From: Bacteroidota bacterium | GTDB lineage: Bacteria; Bacteroidota; Ignavibacteria; UBA10030; UBA6906 | Assembly: GCA_030835135.1 (NCBI GenBank) | Contig: JAUQWO010000075.1 | Coordinates: 461,330 to 525,329 of the forward strand | Direction of reading: 5' to 3' | DNA: 64,000 nt | Part shown: one piece after another, positions 23,551-30,379 of the stretch | Numbering within the stretch: the first letter of the stretch is position 1 | Layout of the letters: the number at the start of each line of letters is the position of its first letter | The notes under the pieces: model-generated | Databases searched by the model: none | What the model was told of the DNA's origin: nothing | Seen by the model: only the letters and a program-made list of their open reading frames with translations | Translations under genes and position numbers: made by a program

Positions 23551-24369
23551 CTACCGCTTCCTGGCGATCACGCCGAACTGGGTCTTCATGCCCAGGGCGG
23601 TCCCGATCGGCTGAAACAAGGAACTCTGCGTGCTGAAATAGGAGACGACCTCGCACTCGAAGTTCTGCTTCTCGAAGAGACTGCGGATGGCGTCCTGGTC
23701 GACACCATTCCGGGTGACATGGTACTCCGCATTGTCGTGCGGTGAGTCCGGGATATACACTCCGCGGGCCCGGCGCAGGCGGCGCCGCAACCCATCGATC
23801 ACATCGCCCTTGGTGATCCGCCAGGAGAAATAGGCGACCTTGCTGAACAGGGAGGTCATGGCGCCGAGCGAATCATACCGGAGAGGGTCGTGGAACGAAA
23901 AGAACTGTCCTCCCGGGTTCAGCAGCGGGAGCGCTTCGCTGATCATGGCACAATAGTCCGGCACATGATGCAGGAAGGAGTTCACCACGATGATGTCGAA
24001 CCGGCGGGTCTTGTCCTGCAGGAAGACGTTGATGTCCTCGCAACGGATCTCCAGGTTCGTGCCGTACTGCTTGCACTTGATCTGCAACGTGTCCAGCTGG
24101 CTGCGCGAGATGTCGACCGCCACGACCTGCGCCCCCAGTTGGAGGAACGGCAGCGTCACCGAACCCTCGCCCGCGCCCAGATCCAGTACCCGGGGAATTG
24201 GCACGTGCTCCCGCGCGCGATCGAACACCTTGACAACGAGCGAACCATAGAGCTCCCGGAGGCGGGCATGCTTGATGTGCGGTGCACCATCCAGGTAATC
24301 GGCGGTCGCCTCATCGGTGTACACGGACACATTCGCGAGTGCTGCTATCTCGCTGATACGCTTATCCAT
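23551..24369 (-). CDS. Class I SAM-dependent methyltransferase
   Basis: A 272-residue methyltransferase. SAM motif I is VLDLGAGEGSVTLPF, the acidic end of strand 2 is VVAVDISRSQ, and motif IV/post I is FDIIVVNSFLHHVPDY, as in UbiE/COQ5-like enzymes acting on small or lipid substrates. A C-terminal extension of about 90 residues (with SLFSKVAYFSWRITKGD) looks like a lid or membrane contact. The ATG at 24369 follows GGGAAG; an upstream in-frame ATG at 24402 is less likely. The substrate is unknown. Confidence 0.8.
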   Translation of the reverse strand: MDKRISEIAALANVSVYTDEATADYLDGAPHIKHARLRELYGSLVVKVFDRAREHVPIPRVLDLGAGEGSVTLPFLQLGAQVVAVDISRSQLDTLQIKCKQYGTNLEIRCEDINVFLQDKTRRFDIIVVNSFLHHVPDYCAMISEALPLLNPGGQFFSFHDPLRYDSLGAMTSLFSKVAYFSWRITKGDVIDGLRRRLRRARGVYIPDSPHDNAEYHVTRNGVDQDAIRSLFEKQNFECEVVSYFSTQSSLFQPIGTALGMKTQFGVIARKR

Positions 24370-24429
24370 ACGTTCTTCCCTTGGGTTGCCGTTCGAGGAC
24401 ATCAGTGTGCTGCGTTCATCCGACGCGGG

Positions 24430-25335
24430 TCATCCTATCACGTGGTGTTTCTTCAGGAACTCACGGATCGCGACGAAGATCTGGGACATCTGCTCGCGGG
24501 TGAACCCGCCGTGGCGTCCGTCCGGTATGGTGAATAACTGGTTCGGTACGCCGGCCTTGTCCAGCGCAGCGTGCAACCGCGTGGCATGGGCATACGGGAC
24601 GAGTTGGTCCTTCGTGCCATGGATCGTGAAGACGGGCGGGAGACCATTGCGGACGTACGTAAGCGGGGAGACGCGGTCGGCGATCTTCGGGCCGTTCTCC
24701 TGGGAGCCGATCCACGACACGGCATACCCCTGGCGGTTCTCGCCGGAGAGAAGGTCCTTCACGTCGGTGATCCCGAACCAGTTGACGATCGCCGCCACCG
24801 GTAGCTGCATCAGCTCCTGGTCCCACTCCTTGGGTGCATCGAACCCGGCCTCCGGATTCAGCATCCCCGTCATCAGGGCCAGATGTCCGCCCGCCGAACC
24901 ACCGGTGATGATCACGCGGGAGGTGTCGAAGTTGTAGGTCTTCGCGTTCTTGAAGACCCAGCGGAGGGCAAGGCGGCAATCCTCGACCGCGGCCGGCGCC
25001 AGCGCGGTACGCGCCATGCGGTATTCGACGTTCACCACGGAAAACCCGAGCGCGATGTAGGGAAGGAGCTCCATCTGGTTCGCCTCTTTCGTCCCGGCGA
25101 CCCAGCCGCCCCCGTGGATGTTGACCACCACCGGTACCGGTGCGGGGGCATTGCGCCTCTGGTAGAGGTCCAGTTTGCACTCGTACCCGCTGGCCGTTGC
25201 ATAGGTGATGTTCCCCGTCACGCCATAGTGCATCCGCAGGTCCAGGACCCGTTCAAAGAAACCGTCGGACTGGTCCTGTGCGGCGACGGGGTACGTGGCA
25301 ACGAGAAGCGCGATGAACAAGGGGAGACGTTTCAT
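24430..25335 (-). CDS. Secreted alpha/beta-hydrolase (carboxylesterase, BD-FAE/HSL-like)
   Basis: A 301-residue protein with signal peptide ([20 protein letters not shown]). Oxyanion-hole motif [13 protein letters not shown], nucleophile Ser in [12 protein letters not shown], Asp in [12 protein letters not shown] and His in [10 protein letters not shown]. This pattern is common for esterases that deacetylate plant polysaccharides (BD-FAE type), which would fit the glycosidases in this window. It could also be a general esterase. The start was chosen at the signal peptide; the frame continues upstream without one. Confidence 0.85.
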   Translation of the reverse strand: MKRLPLFIALLVATYPVAAQDQSDGFFERVLDLRMHYGVTGNITYATASGYECKLDLYQRRNAPAPVPVVVNIHGGGWVAGTKEANQMELLPYIALGFSVVNVEYRMARTALAPAAVEDCRLALRWVFKNAKTYNFDTSRVIITGGSAGGHLALMTGMLNPEAGFDAPKEWDQELMQLPVAAIVNWFGITDVKDLLSGENRQGYAVSWIGSQENGPKIADRVSPLTYVRNGLPPVFTIHGTKDQLVPYAHATRLHAALDKAGVPNQLFTIPDGRHGGFTREQMSQIFVAIREFLKKHHVIG

Positions 25336-25482
25336 GGGGGTGCCTCGGATATGTGCGATGGGATGGTCCATGGGCAATATACCGTGCAAACTAGCCAGAA
25401 TCAAATCGTTTTGCGGCAGGGGAGTGGCATGCGTCGCGCGAAATCGCTACACTGCTACTGCACACAAGCCAGGGGTATCACG

Positions 25483-25953
25483 ATGCGGATACGGAAAAAC
25501 ATAGCACTCGTTGCACATGACCACCGGAAAAGAGACCTCGTAGAGTGGGTGGAGTGGAACAGCGCCATCCTCGCCGGCCACAAGCTCACGTGTACCGGAA
25601 CAACAGGAGCGCTCGTCGAGAAGGCGCTGCGCGGCAAAGTGGCGGCGAAGAATTTCCCCGAGGGTTTCGAGATCAAGAAGCTCCGCTCCGGCCCGCTGGG
25701 GGGCGACCAGCAGCTTGGTGCGTTGATCGCCGAAGGGCAGATCGATGTGGTGATCTTCTTCTGGGATCCGATGGAGCCGCACCCGCACGATGTGGATGTG
25801 AAGGCGCTGCTCCGGATCACGGTTCTCTATAATATCCCGATGGCGTGCAACCGCTCGTCTGCCGACTTCATGATCTCATCGCCGCTGCTCGGTCAGGAGT
25901 ATGTGCCCGCCGCCTACGACTATTCGGCGTATCTCAACCGGGAGATCCACTGA
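25483..25953 (+). CDS. mgsA: Methylglyoxal synthase
   Basis: It converts DHAP to methylglyoxal and phosphate. The 156-residue length is normal. Typical segments: [32 protein letters not shown], the phosphate site [20 protein letters not shown] with the catalytic Asp, and [20 protein letters not shown] with the catalytic His. AGGGG precedes the ATG by 8 bases. Because the microcompartment pathway yields DHAP plus lactaldehyde, this enzyme gives an overflow route when phosphate is short (known role of the family). The link to the microcompartment is inference. Confidence 0.93.
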   Translation: MRIRKNIALVAHDHRKRDLVEWVEWNSAILAGHKLTCTGTTGALVEKALRGKVAAKNFPEGFEIKKLRSGPLGGDQQLGALIAEGQIDVVIFFWDPMEPHPHDVDVKALLRITVLYNIPMACNRSSADFMISSPLLGQEYVPAAYDYSAYLNREIH

Positions 25954-25961
25954 CCACAGGG

Positions 25962-26783
25962 TCAGACGGGCTTCGGCGCATACAGAACCGCGGCCTTCTC
26001 CGCGGATGATACGATCCCCTTGATCAGGGCGGAGCTGAACCCGTTGTGTTCCATCTGGTTCAGGCCGGAGATAGTGCACCCCTGGGGGGTCGTGACCTTG
26101 TCCACTTCGGCCTCAGGATGTCCTCCTGCCACAAGCAGACTGGCTGCACCTCGTGCGGTCTGCGCCGCCATGAGCAACGCCTCGTCGGCGTGAAAACCGA
26201 TCTCGATCCCACCCTGGGATGCCGCACGTACCGCACGCAGGAAGAACGCGATACCGCATGCGCACAGCGCCGTCGCCGGCACCATCAGGTCCTCCTCGAT
26301 CACCACTGCCTTACCCAGACCCTCGAACAGCGTTCGCACCGCCGGGAGCACACGGTCCGCACTCGTGTCGGCTGCCAGACACGTCATGGATTCCCTGATC
26401 GCAATGGCCGTGTTCGGCATCGCACGGATGATGGGAACGTCGAGTCCCAGATGCGATCGGATCTGAGCGATGGTCGCACCGGAAACGATAGAGACGATCG
26501 TGTGGCGTGCCGGGTCGATGACCGGCCGGATGCCCGCGAGCAGCCCGTTGAGCTGCTGCGGCGTCACCGCCACGAAGATGAGGTCCGACTCCGCGACCGC
26601 ACCGGCGTTGTCGGTGGACGTGCGAAATCCCTCGTTCGCGAACGACCGGAGCGCCATGTCGTGGCGCCTCGTGAGGATGATCCTGTCATGGGTGAGCAGA
26701 CCTGCCGAGACAACGCCGCGGGCGATGGCAGCTCCGATATTCCCGGTGCCGAGGATGGCGATGCGCATGCCGGAGATGTTCAT
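25962..26783 (-). CDS. proC: Pyrroline-5-carboxylate reductase
   Basis: Last step of proline synthesis: NAD(P)H reduction of pyrroline-5-carboxylate. The 273-residue protein has the Rossmann motif RIAILGTGNIGAAIARG, AVTPQQL, VSGATIAQI, IRAMPNTAIAI and the C-terminal signature SGLNQMEHNGFSSALIKGIV, a variant of the P5CR pattern. It begins 10 bases after the thrC stop on the same strand, so it is probably the third gene of the attenuated thrB-thrC transcript. The start could also be the ATG at 26768. Confidence 0.87.
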   Translation of the reverse strand: MNISGMRIAILGTGNIGAAIARGVVSAGLLTHDRIILTRRHDMALRSFANEGFRTSTDNAGAVAESDLIFVAVTPQQLNGLLAGIRPVIDPARHTIVSIVSGATIAQIRSHLGLDVPIIRAMPNTAIAIRESMTCLAADTSADRVLPAVRTLFEGLGKAVVIEEDLMVPATALCACGIAFFLRAVRAASQGGIEIGFHADEALLMAAQTARGAASLLVAGGHPEAEVDKVTTPQGCTISGLNQMEHNGFSSALIKGIVSSAEKAAVLYAPKPV

Positions 26784-26793
26784 GTGGTGCCTT

Positions 26794-28104
26794 TCAGGAG
26801 AACGTGGTATGAAGGAGGAACTCTTTGAACCCCGCGAATGCCGGTGAAAGACGGACGGAGCGTTTCTCGCCTTCCAGCGCCGCGCGCAGACGGGCGGGCA
26901 CGTGCACCGAAGACCGTATCTCAGGGTCCAGGGCGTCAAGGAACTTCGCGGGATGTGCCGTTTCCAGGATGATGCCCAGGCTGCCGGACGATGCAGCGGA
27001 CCGGACGTGTTCGAGTCCGCAGTACCCGACCGCTCCATGGGGATCGAGCACATACTGGTAACACCGGTACACCGACCGGATCGCTGCGCGCGTCTGTTCG
27101 TCGGAGAACGATGCGGAGTGCAGGACGGAACCCAGGAGATCCCGATCATCGCCGAACAGCCAGCGGAGACGTGCGAGGTTGCTTGGGTCGCCGACATCCA
27201 TCGCATTGGAGAGGGTCGCGATCGCCGGGACCGGAGCGGTGGTACCGGTTGCCAGGTAGCGTGGCAGCGCTGTATTCGCATTCACGGCGGCAATGAATTT
27301 GCGCACGGGGAGGCCCGCCTTCATGGCAAGGATGCCCGCGGTCAGGTTGCCGAGGTTGCCGCTGGGGACCGAGAACTCGACCGGCCGCGACCGGTCGGGT
27401 CGTTGCGCCCACGCGCCGACATAGTAGAATGACTGAGGGAGAAGGCGGGCGATGTTGATGGAATTCGCCGACGTGAGCTGCATGCGCGTCCGCAGTTCCG
27501 CATCCGCGAAGGCCTCCTTTACCATCCTCTGACAATCGTCGAATGTCCCCGCGATCTCCAGCGCCGTGACGTTCCCGCGGAGGGTGGTGAGCTGCAGTTC
27601 CTGCACGGTGCTGATCCGTCCCGACGGGTACAGCAGGATCACATGCATGCCTTCGACGTTGTGGAAAGCGTGTGCCACCGCGCTGCCTGTATCGCCGGAG
27701 GTGGCGACGAGGATATGGCGCTTCGTTGATGCTTCCCGGTTGAGCCAGGCCAGTGTGTGGGCCATGAACTGTGCGCCAAAATCCTTGAAGGCAAGCGTGG
27801 GGCCATGGAACAATTCCAGGACCCCGAGGTCATCCGCCAGCATACGGATCGGCGCATCAAAGGTGAGCGATCGCGTAATGATCGTCTCGAGGTCCCTGTC
27901 GGGGATCTCCCCGTCGAGCAGGTGGCGTGCGAGATCGAACGCGAGCTCCCGGAGCGGACGTCCTCCGGCGGCATCAAAGAACTTCCGCGGCAGGGGGGTG
28001 ACAGAAGCGGGGACGTAGAGTCCGCCATCCTCCGCGATGCCTCGCGCCACGGCGTCGCAGAACGAGGCGGCCACAGCCTGTCCGCGTGTGCTGACGAGCC
28101 TCAT
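26794..28104 (-). CDS. thrC: Threonine synthase
   Basis: PLP enzyme converting O-phosphohomoserine to threonine. The 436 residues match the long (E. coli-type) class: MRLVSTRGQAVAASFCDAVA, EDGGLYVP, PLP Lys in HGPTLAFKDFGAQFMA, ATSGDTGSAVAHAFHNVEGM and the PLP phosphate-binding loop SVPSGNLGNLTAGILA. The ATG overlaps the thrB stop (4 bases), so translation is coupled. Confidence 0.94.
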   Translation of the reverse strand: MRLVSTRGQAVAASFCDAVARGIAEDGGLYVPASVTPLPRKFFDAAGGRPLRELAFDLARHLLDGEIPDRDLETIITRSLTFDAPIRMLADDLGVLELFHGPTLAFKDFGAQFMAHTLAWLNREASTKRHILVATSGDTGSAVAHAFHNVEGMHVILLYPSGRISTVQELQLTTLRGNVTALEIAGTFDDCQRMVKEAFADAELRTRMQLTSANSINIARLLPQSFYYVGAWAQRPDRSRPVEFSVPSGNLGNLTAGILAMKAGLPVRKFIAAVNANTALPRYLATGTTAPVPAIATLSNAMDVGDPSNLARLRWLFGDDRDLLGSVLHSASFSDEQTRAAIRSVYRCYQYVLDPHGAVGYCGLEHVRSAASSGSLGIILETAHPAKFLDALDPEIRSSVHVPARLRAALEGEKRSVRLSPAFAGFKEFLLHTTFS

Positions 28105-29042
28105 GCCGTTTCTCCGGAACAGAGCCGGGCACCGACCGGGCTGATGAGCGAAACGGATCGTGAATGCGCACAGCCGATGGCATCGAGCGCTGCGCTCATC
28201 GCGTCACTCGCTCCTTCTGCCGTCTTCTTGCCGCGCGAGAGGGCGAAGACCGAAGGGCCCGAACCGGAGATGCTGCATCCGAGTGCCCCGGCGCGCATCG
28301 CTGCCTCCTTCATCGCCTGGAATCCGGGTATCATGGGTCCGCGTGCTGGTTCTGCGATCACGTCGTGCAGGGAGCGTCCGATCAAGGCATAGTCCGACGT
28401 CAGCAGCCCCGCGATGAGTCCGGCGGCATTGCCGGTCTGCGTGACCACATCCTTGAGCGGGACCTGTTTCGGGAGTGCCTGCCGCGACTCCTTCGTGCGG
28501 ATCTCGATATGGGGCCGGACGATGGTGCACCAAAGGTCGTCCGGTGGCGGTATCTTGACCAGATCGATGGGTCCGTAGCCGCGGACCAGCACGAACCCGC
28601 CCAGGAGCGACGGTGAGAGGTTATCCACATGGACGGCGCCGCTGGCGATCTTCTCCCCCTCGATCGCGAAGGGGAGGAGTTCCTCGCCGGTGAGTCCGGC
28701 CCCCAGCGCGGCGTTGGCCGCGAACGCGGCCGCAATGGCACTTGCGGCGCTCGAGCCGATGCCACTGCCCAGCGGCAGGCCCTTGCGGATCTCGATCTCT
28801 GCGCCGAAGGATGTGCCGGCATGCCGGAACAGGGCGATCACCGGTGCGCCGGCGGTGTTCAGGTCGGGCTCAAAGGGAAGCGCAGCGGTCGTGCCGGTGA
28901 TCTTCGTGATGGTGAATCCAGGCGTTCGGGTGAGGCGGACGGTGACGGTGTCACCGGGCCCATCCAGGGCAAAGCCCATGATATCGAAGCCGGATGCAAC
29001 ATTCGAGACCGATGCAGGCGCAAACGCTGTCGCTGAATCCAT
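28101..29042 (-). CDS. thrB: Homoserine kinase
   Basis: GHMP kinase phosphorylating homoserine. The 313-residue protein shows APASVSNVASGFDIMGFAL, the ATP-binding loop GLPLGSGIGSSAASAIAAA and the C-terminal GCSISGSGPSVFALS. The ATG at 29042 has a strong AGGAGAGG SD; a frame open to 29129 would read through the terminator region and is not used. It is the first gene after the thr attenuator. Confidence 0.94.
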   Translation of the reverse strand: MDSATAFAPASVSNVASGFDIMGFALDGPGDTVTVRLTRTPGFTITKITGTTAALPFEPDLNTAGAPVIALFRHAGTSFGAEIEIRKGLPLGSGIGSSAASAIAAAFAANAALGAGLTGEELLPFAIEGEKIASGAVHVDNLSPSLLGGFVLVRGYGPIDLVKIPPPDDLWCTIVRPHIEIRTKESRQALPKQVPLKDVVTQTGNAAGLIAGLLTSDYALIGRSLHDVIAEPARGPMIPGFQAMKEAAMRAGALGCSISGSGPSVFALSRGKKTAEGASDAMSAALDAIGCAHSRSVSLISPVGARLCSGETA

Positions 29043-29079
29043 GACCCCTCTCCTGTGAGTGAAGGTACCCCTGAGAATG

Positions 29080-29110
29080 AAAAAACCGACCCCAGTCTCC
29101 TGAAGTCGGT
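29080..29110 (-). terminator. Attenuator terminator before thrB
   Basis: On the - strand ACCGAC (29110-29105) pairs with GTCGGT (29090-29085), with an inner stem CAG/CTG (29102-29100 with 29095-29093), and is followed by six U (29085-29080). A competing structure is visible. Leader bases from 29138 down to 29113 (GTTGGCCT, then CCGTTG after a 4-base bulge) can pair with CAACGGAGACCGAC (29118-29105), which would sequester the terminator's left arm. Confidence 0.88.
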
Positions 29111-29139
29111 CTCCGTTGAACAACGGCAACAGGCCAACC

Positions 29140-29226
29140 TCACGTGTCTCCGGTCGGGCACGTCGTAGTCGGGAACGTGGTAGTGTTCGTTCCGCGGAAA
29201 GTCGTGAATGTTGCCATCTGTTTCAT
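29140..29226 (-). CDS. Threonine-rich attenuator leader peptide of the thr operon
   Basis: A 28-codon ORF, ATG at 29226 and TGA at 29142-29140, with 12 Thr codons. Residues 13-22 read TNTTTFPTTT. It lies between a strong promoter and a terminator in front of thrBC, the classical layout of a Thr attenuator, although the peptide is unrelated to the E. coli thrL peptide and has Phe rather than Ile as its secondary residue. A ribosome that reaches the stop codon would cover the start of the antiterminator segment (29139 downward) and allow termination. No SD is present and translation is probably leaderless. Confidence 0.9.
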   Translation of the reverse strand: MKQMATFTTFRGTNTTTFPTTTCPTGDT

Positions 29227-29232
29227 AGGTTT

Positions 29233-29261
29233 AACATAGTACTTTCGGGGGGCTTTGTCAA
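29233..29261 (-). promoter_or_regulatory. Sigma70 promoter of the thr operon
   Basis: On the - strand: TTGACA (29261-29256), 17-base spacer, TATGTT (29238-29233). With the usual six bases between -10 and +1, transcription would start at 29226, the A of the leader ATG. Confidence 0.8.
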
Positions 29262-29338
29262 CGGGGTGCGCAGAAAAAACGCCCGCTGTACCGTGTCGCT
29301 CATTCGTAGGGGAGAACCGGAACGTTCTGAAAATGGGG

Positions 29339-29401
29339 CGCACTGCACATGCCCATGTATTCCTGCAGTGCGTGGGGCGGTCCCGCGTGCGGAACCGCCC
29401 C
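29339..29401. repeat. Two adjacent GC-rich hairpins (REP-like intergenic element)
   Basis: Hairpin 1: CGCACTGCA (29339-29347) with TGCAGTGCG (29364-29372), whose loop holds CATG-CC-CATG. Hairpin 2: GGGGCGGT (29374-29381) with ACCGCCCC (29394-29401), one mismatch, and an inner CCGC/GCGG stem. They lie in the gap between the NifX-like gene and the thr promoter. Neither has a U-run. This looks like a repetitive extragenic palindrome, but only one copy was noticed here. Confidence 0.6.
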
Positions 29402-29451
29402 TACGGGGAGGCCTGGACCACTGTTCCGGAGTGAACGACCGCGGAGAATGA

Positions 29452-29868
29452 TCAGTTCCTGTGGTTGTGCCCCGGCCCATGATCGTGGAGACGGCGCTCG
29501 TTCGTCGCGAGCGATCCGGCGAGATACTTCTCCAGCGCTGCATCGATGGTCTGGTCGTCCGCGAGGATGGGAGTGATACCCATCGCACGGAGCGCGTTGT
29601 GCGCACCCATGCCCATCCCGCGGGCTACCAGCACCGCGCAATCGCTGATAGGAGAGATCATGCTGCCATGGTCATGGCCGTGTCCGTGGTGGTGCTCTTC
29701 GGCATGCCCGTGCTGGCCCTGGGAGTGGTGTCCGGCCTTCGGGACCCGCTCACGGCTGACCACCGTGGGTCCGTCAAGGGTGCAGATCTCGTAGTACATC
29801 GCCCGGCCGAAGTGGGCCGAGATGGTGGAACCATCGTCAGTAACGAATGCGATCTTCTGTTGTGCCAT
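29452..29868 (-). CDS. NifX/NifB-type (dinitrogenase Fe-Mo cofactor) domain protein with His-rich insert
   Basis: A 138-residue protein of the dinitrogenase iron-molybdenum cofactor domain family (IAFVTDDGSTISAHFGRAMY, then ISDCAVLVARGMGMGAHNAL). Members bind Fe-S or metal clusters and many have no link to nitrogen fixation; no nif genes are seen here. A central stretch HHSQGQHGHAEEHHHGHGHD and a tail HDHGPGHNHRN could bind Ni, Zn or Cu. AAGGAG precedes the ATG at 29868. It is encoded just after a DUF134 regulator, the common pairing for this family. Confidence 0.82.
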   Translation of the reverse strand: MAQQKIAFVTDDGSTISAHFGRAMYYEICTLDGPTVVSRERVPKAGHHSQGQHGHAEEHHHGHGHDHGSMISPISDCAVLVARGMGMGAHNALRAMGITPILADDQTIDAALEKYLAGSLATNERRLHDHGPGHNHRN

Positions 29869-29908
29869 GGTGATTCTCCTTGGTGTCAGTGAACATTTGG
29901 GGAACTGC

Positions 29909-30295
29909 TTAGTGCCGGCAATGGGGGCACCGGAACGCAGTGGCAACGGATGCGGGCACTTCCCACGGCTGCCGGCAGCGGCCACAGCGGACCCGCGTAT
30001 GCTGTGTCCGGATCACTTCACCGCCTCCGATCTCTATCGCCCGGCCGAGGACAAGCGCCTCCGCCACCTTCTTCCGTGCGCGTTGCAGGATCCGGCCAAA
30101 TGTCGGCCGGGAGACGTTCATCTTCGCCGCCCCTTCTTCCTGTGAGTCCCCGAGAAGATCCGCCAGGCGAAGCGCTTCCAGCTCATCGGAAGTGAGAAGT
30201 ATGATCGCGAGGTCGTGGAGCGGGATCCCCGCTGGTTTGAAGGTCAGCGCGCGCGGACGGCAGGCGATATACCGCTGTTTGACGGGTCGGGGCAT
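29909..30295 (-). CDS. DUF134-family DNA-binding protein
   Basis: A 128-residue protein: MPRPVKQRYI start, a sigma-like HTH (LTSDELEALRLADLLGDSQE, AAKMNVSRPTFGRILQRARK) and C-terminal Cys pairs (RCGRCRQPW and FRCPHC) that would bind a metal such as Zn. DUF134 genes typically adjoin NifX-like genes and probably regulate them. An 18-bp palindrome overlaps the predicted start of transcription, suggesting autoregulation. Confidence 0.85.
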   Translation of the reverse strand: MPRPVKQRYIACRPRALTFKPAGIPLHDLAIILLTSDELEALRLADLLGDSQEEGAAKMNVSRPTFGRILQRARKKVAEALVLGRAIEIGGGEVIRTQHTRVRCGRCRQPWEVPASVATAFRCPHCRH

Positions 30296-30300
30296 GGTGT

Positions 30301-30318
30301 TATGAGCGTATGCTCATA
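30301..30318. promoter_or_regulatory. Palindromic operator candidate before the DUF134 gene
   Basis: TATGAGC (30301-30307) and GCTCATA (30312-30318) form 7-bp inverted arms with a 4-base centre. It starts three bases downstream of the -10 box and covers the predicted +1 (about 30315), an ideal repressor position. The likely binder is the DUF134 protein encoded immediately downstream (inference). Confidence 0.65.
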
Positions 30319-30321
30319 ATC

Positions 30322-30350
30322 AGTATACAAAAAAGACCCGCCCCTGTCAA
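30322..30350 (-). promoter_or_regulatory. Sigma70 promoter of the DUF134-NifX pair
   Basis: On the - strand: TTGACA (30350-30345), 17-base spacer, TATACT (30327-30322). The -35 box overlaps the loop and right arm of the preceding gene's terminator, and the terminator's U-run forms most of the spacer. Confidence 0.82.
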
Positions 30351-30364
30351 GCGGCAGGAGCGGG
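30329..30364 (-). terminator. Intrinsic terminator of the GH2-peptidase transcript
   Basis: On the - strand CCCGCTCCTG (30364-30355) pairs with CAGGGGCGGG (30346-30337), ten pairs including one U-G, loop of eight, followed by UCUUUUUU. It lies 15 bases after the stop of the C1B peptidase gene. Confidence 0.88.
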
Positions 30365-30379
30365 ATGCACACGGTTGGT

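Noticed and set aside
23483-23656. Longer N-terminus for the WYL regulator
   Set aside because: The added residues are Arg/His-rich shadow sequence overlapping the methyltransferase gene, and the HTH starts right after the ATG at 23482.
24883-25482. N-terminal extension of methylglyoxal synthase
   Set aside because: The frame overlaps the divergent esterase gene; MgsA's normal N-terminus begins at 25483 behind an SD.
29080-29226. T-box or threonine-type riboswitch upstream of thrB
   Set aside because: No T-box motif is present, and the Thr-rich ORF plus terminator explains the region better.
29452-29868. Evidence for nitrogen fixation
   Set aside because: The NifX-like domain alone is widespread in non-fixers and no nif structural or assembly genes are in the window.
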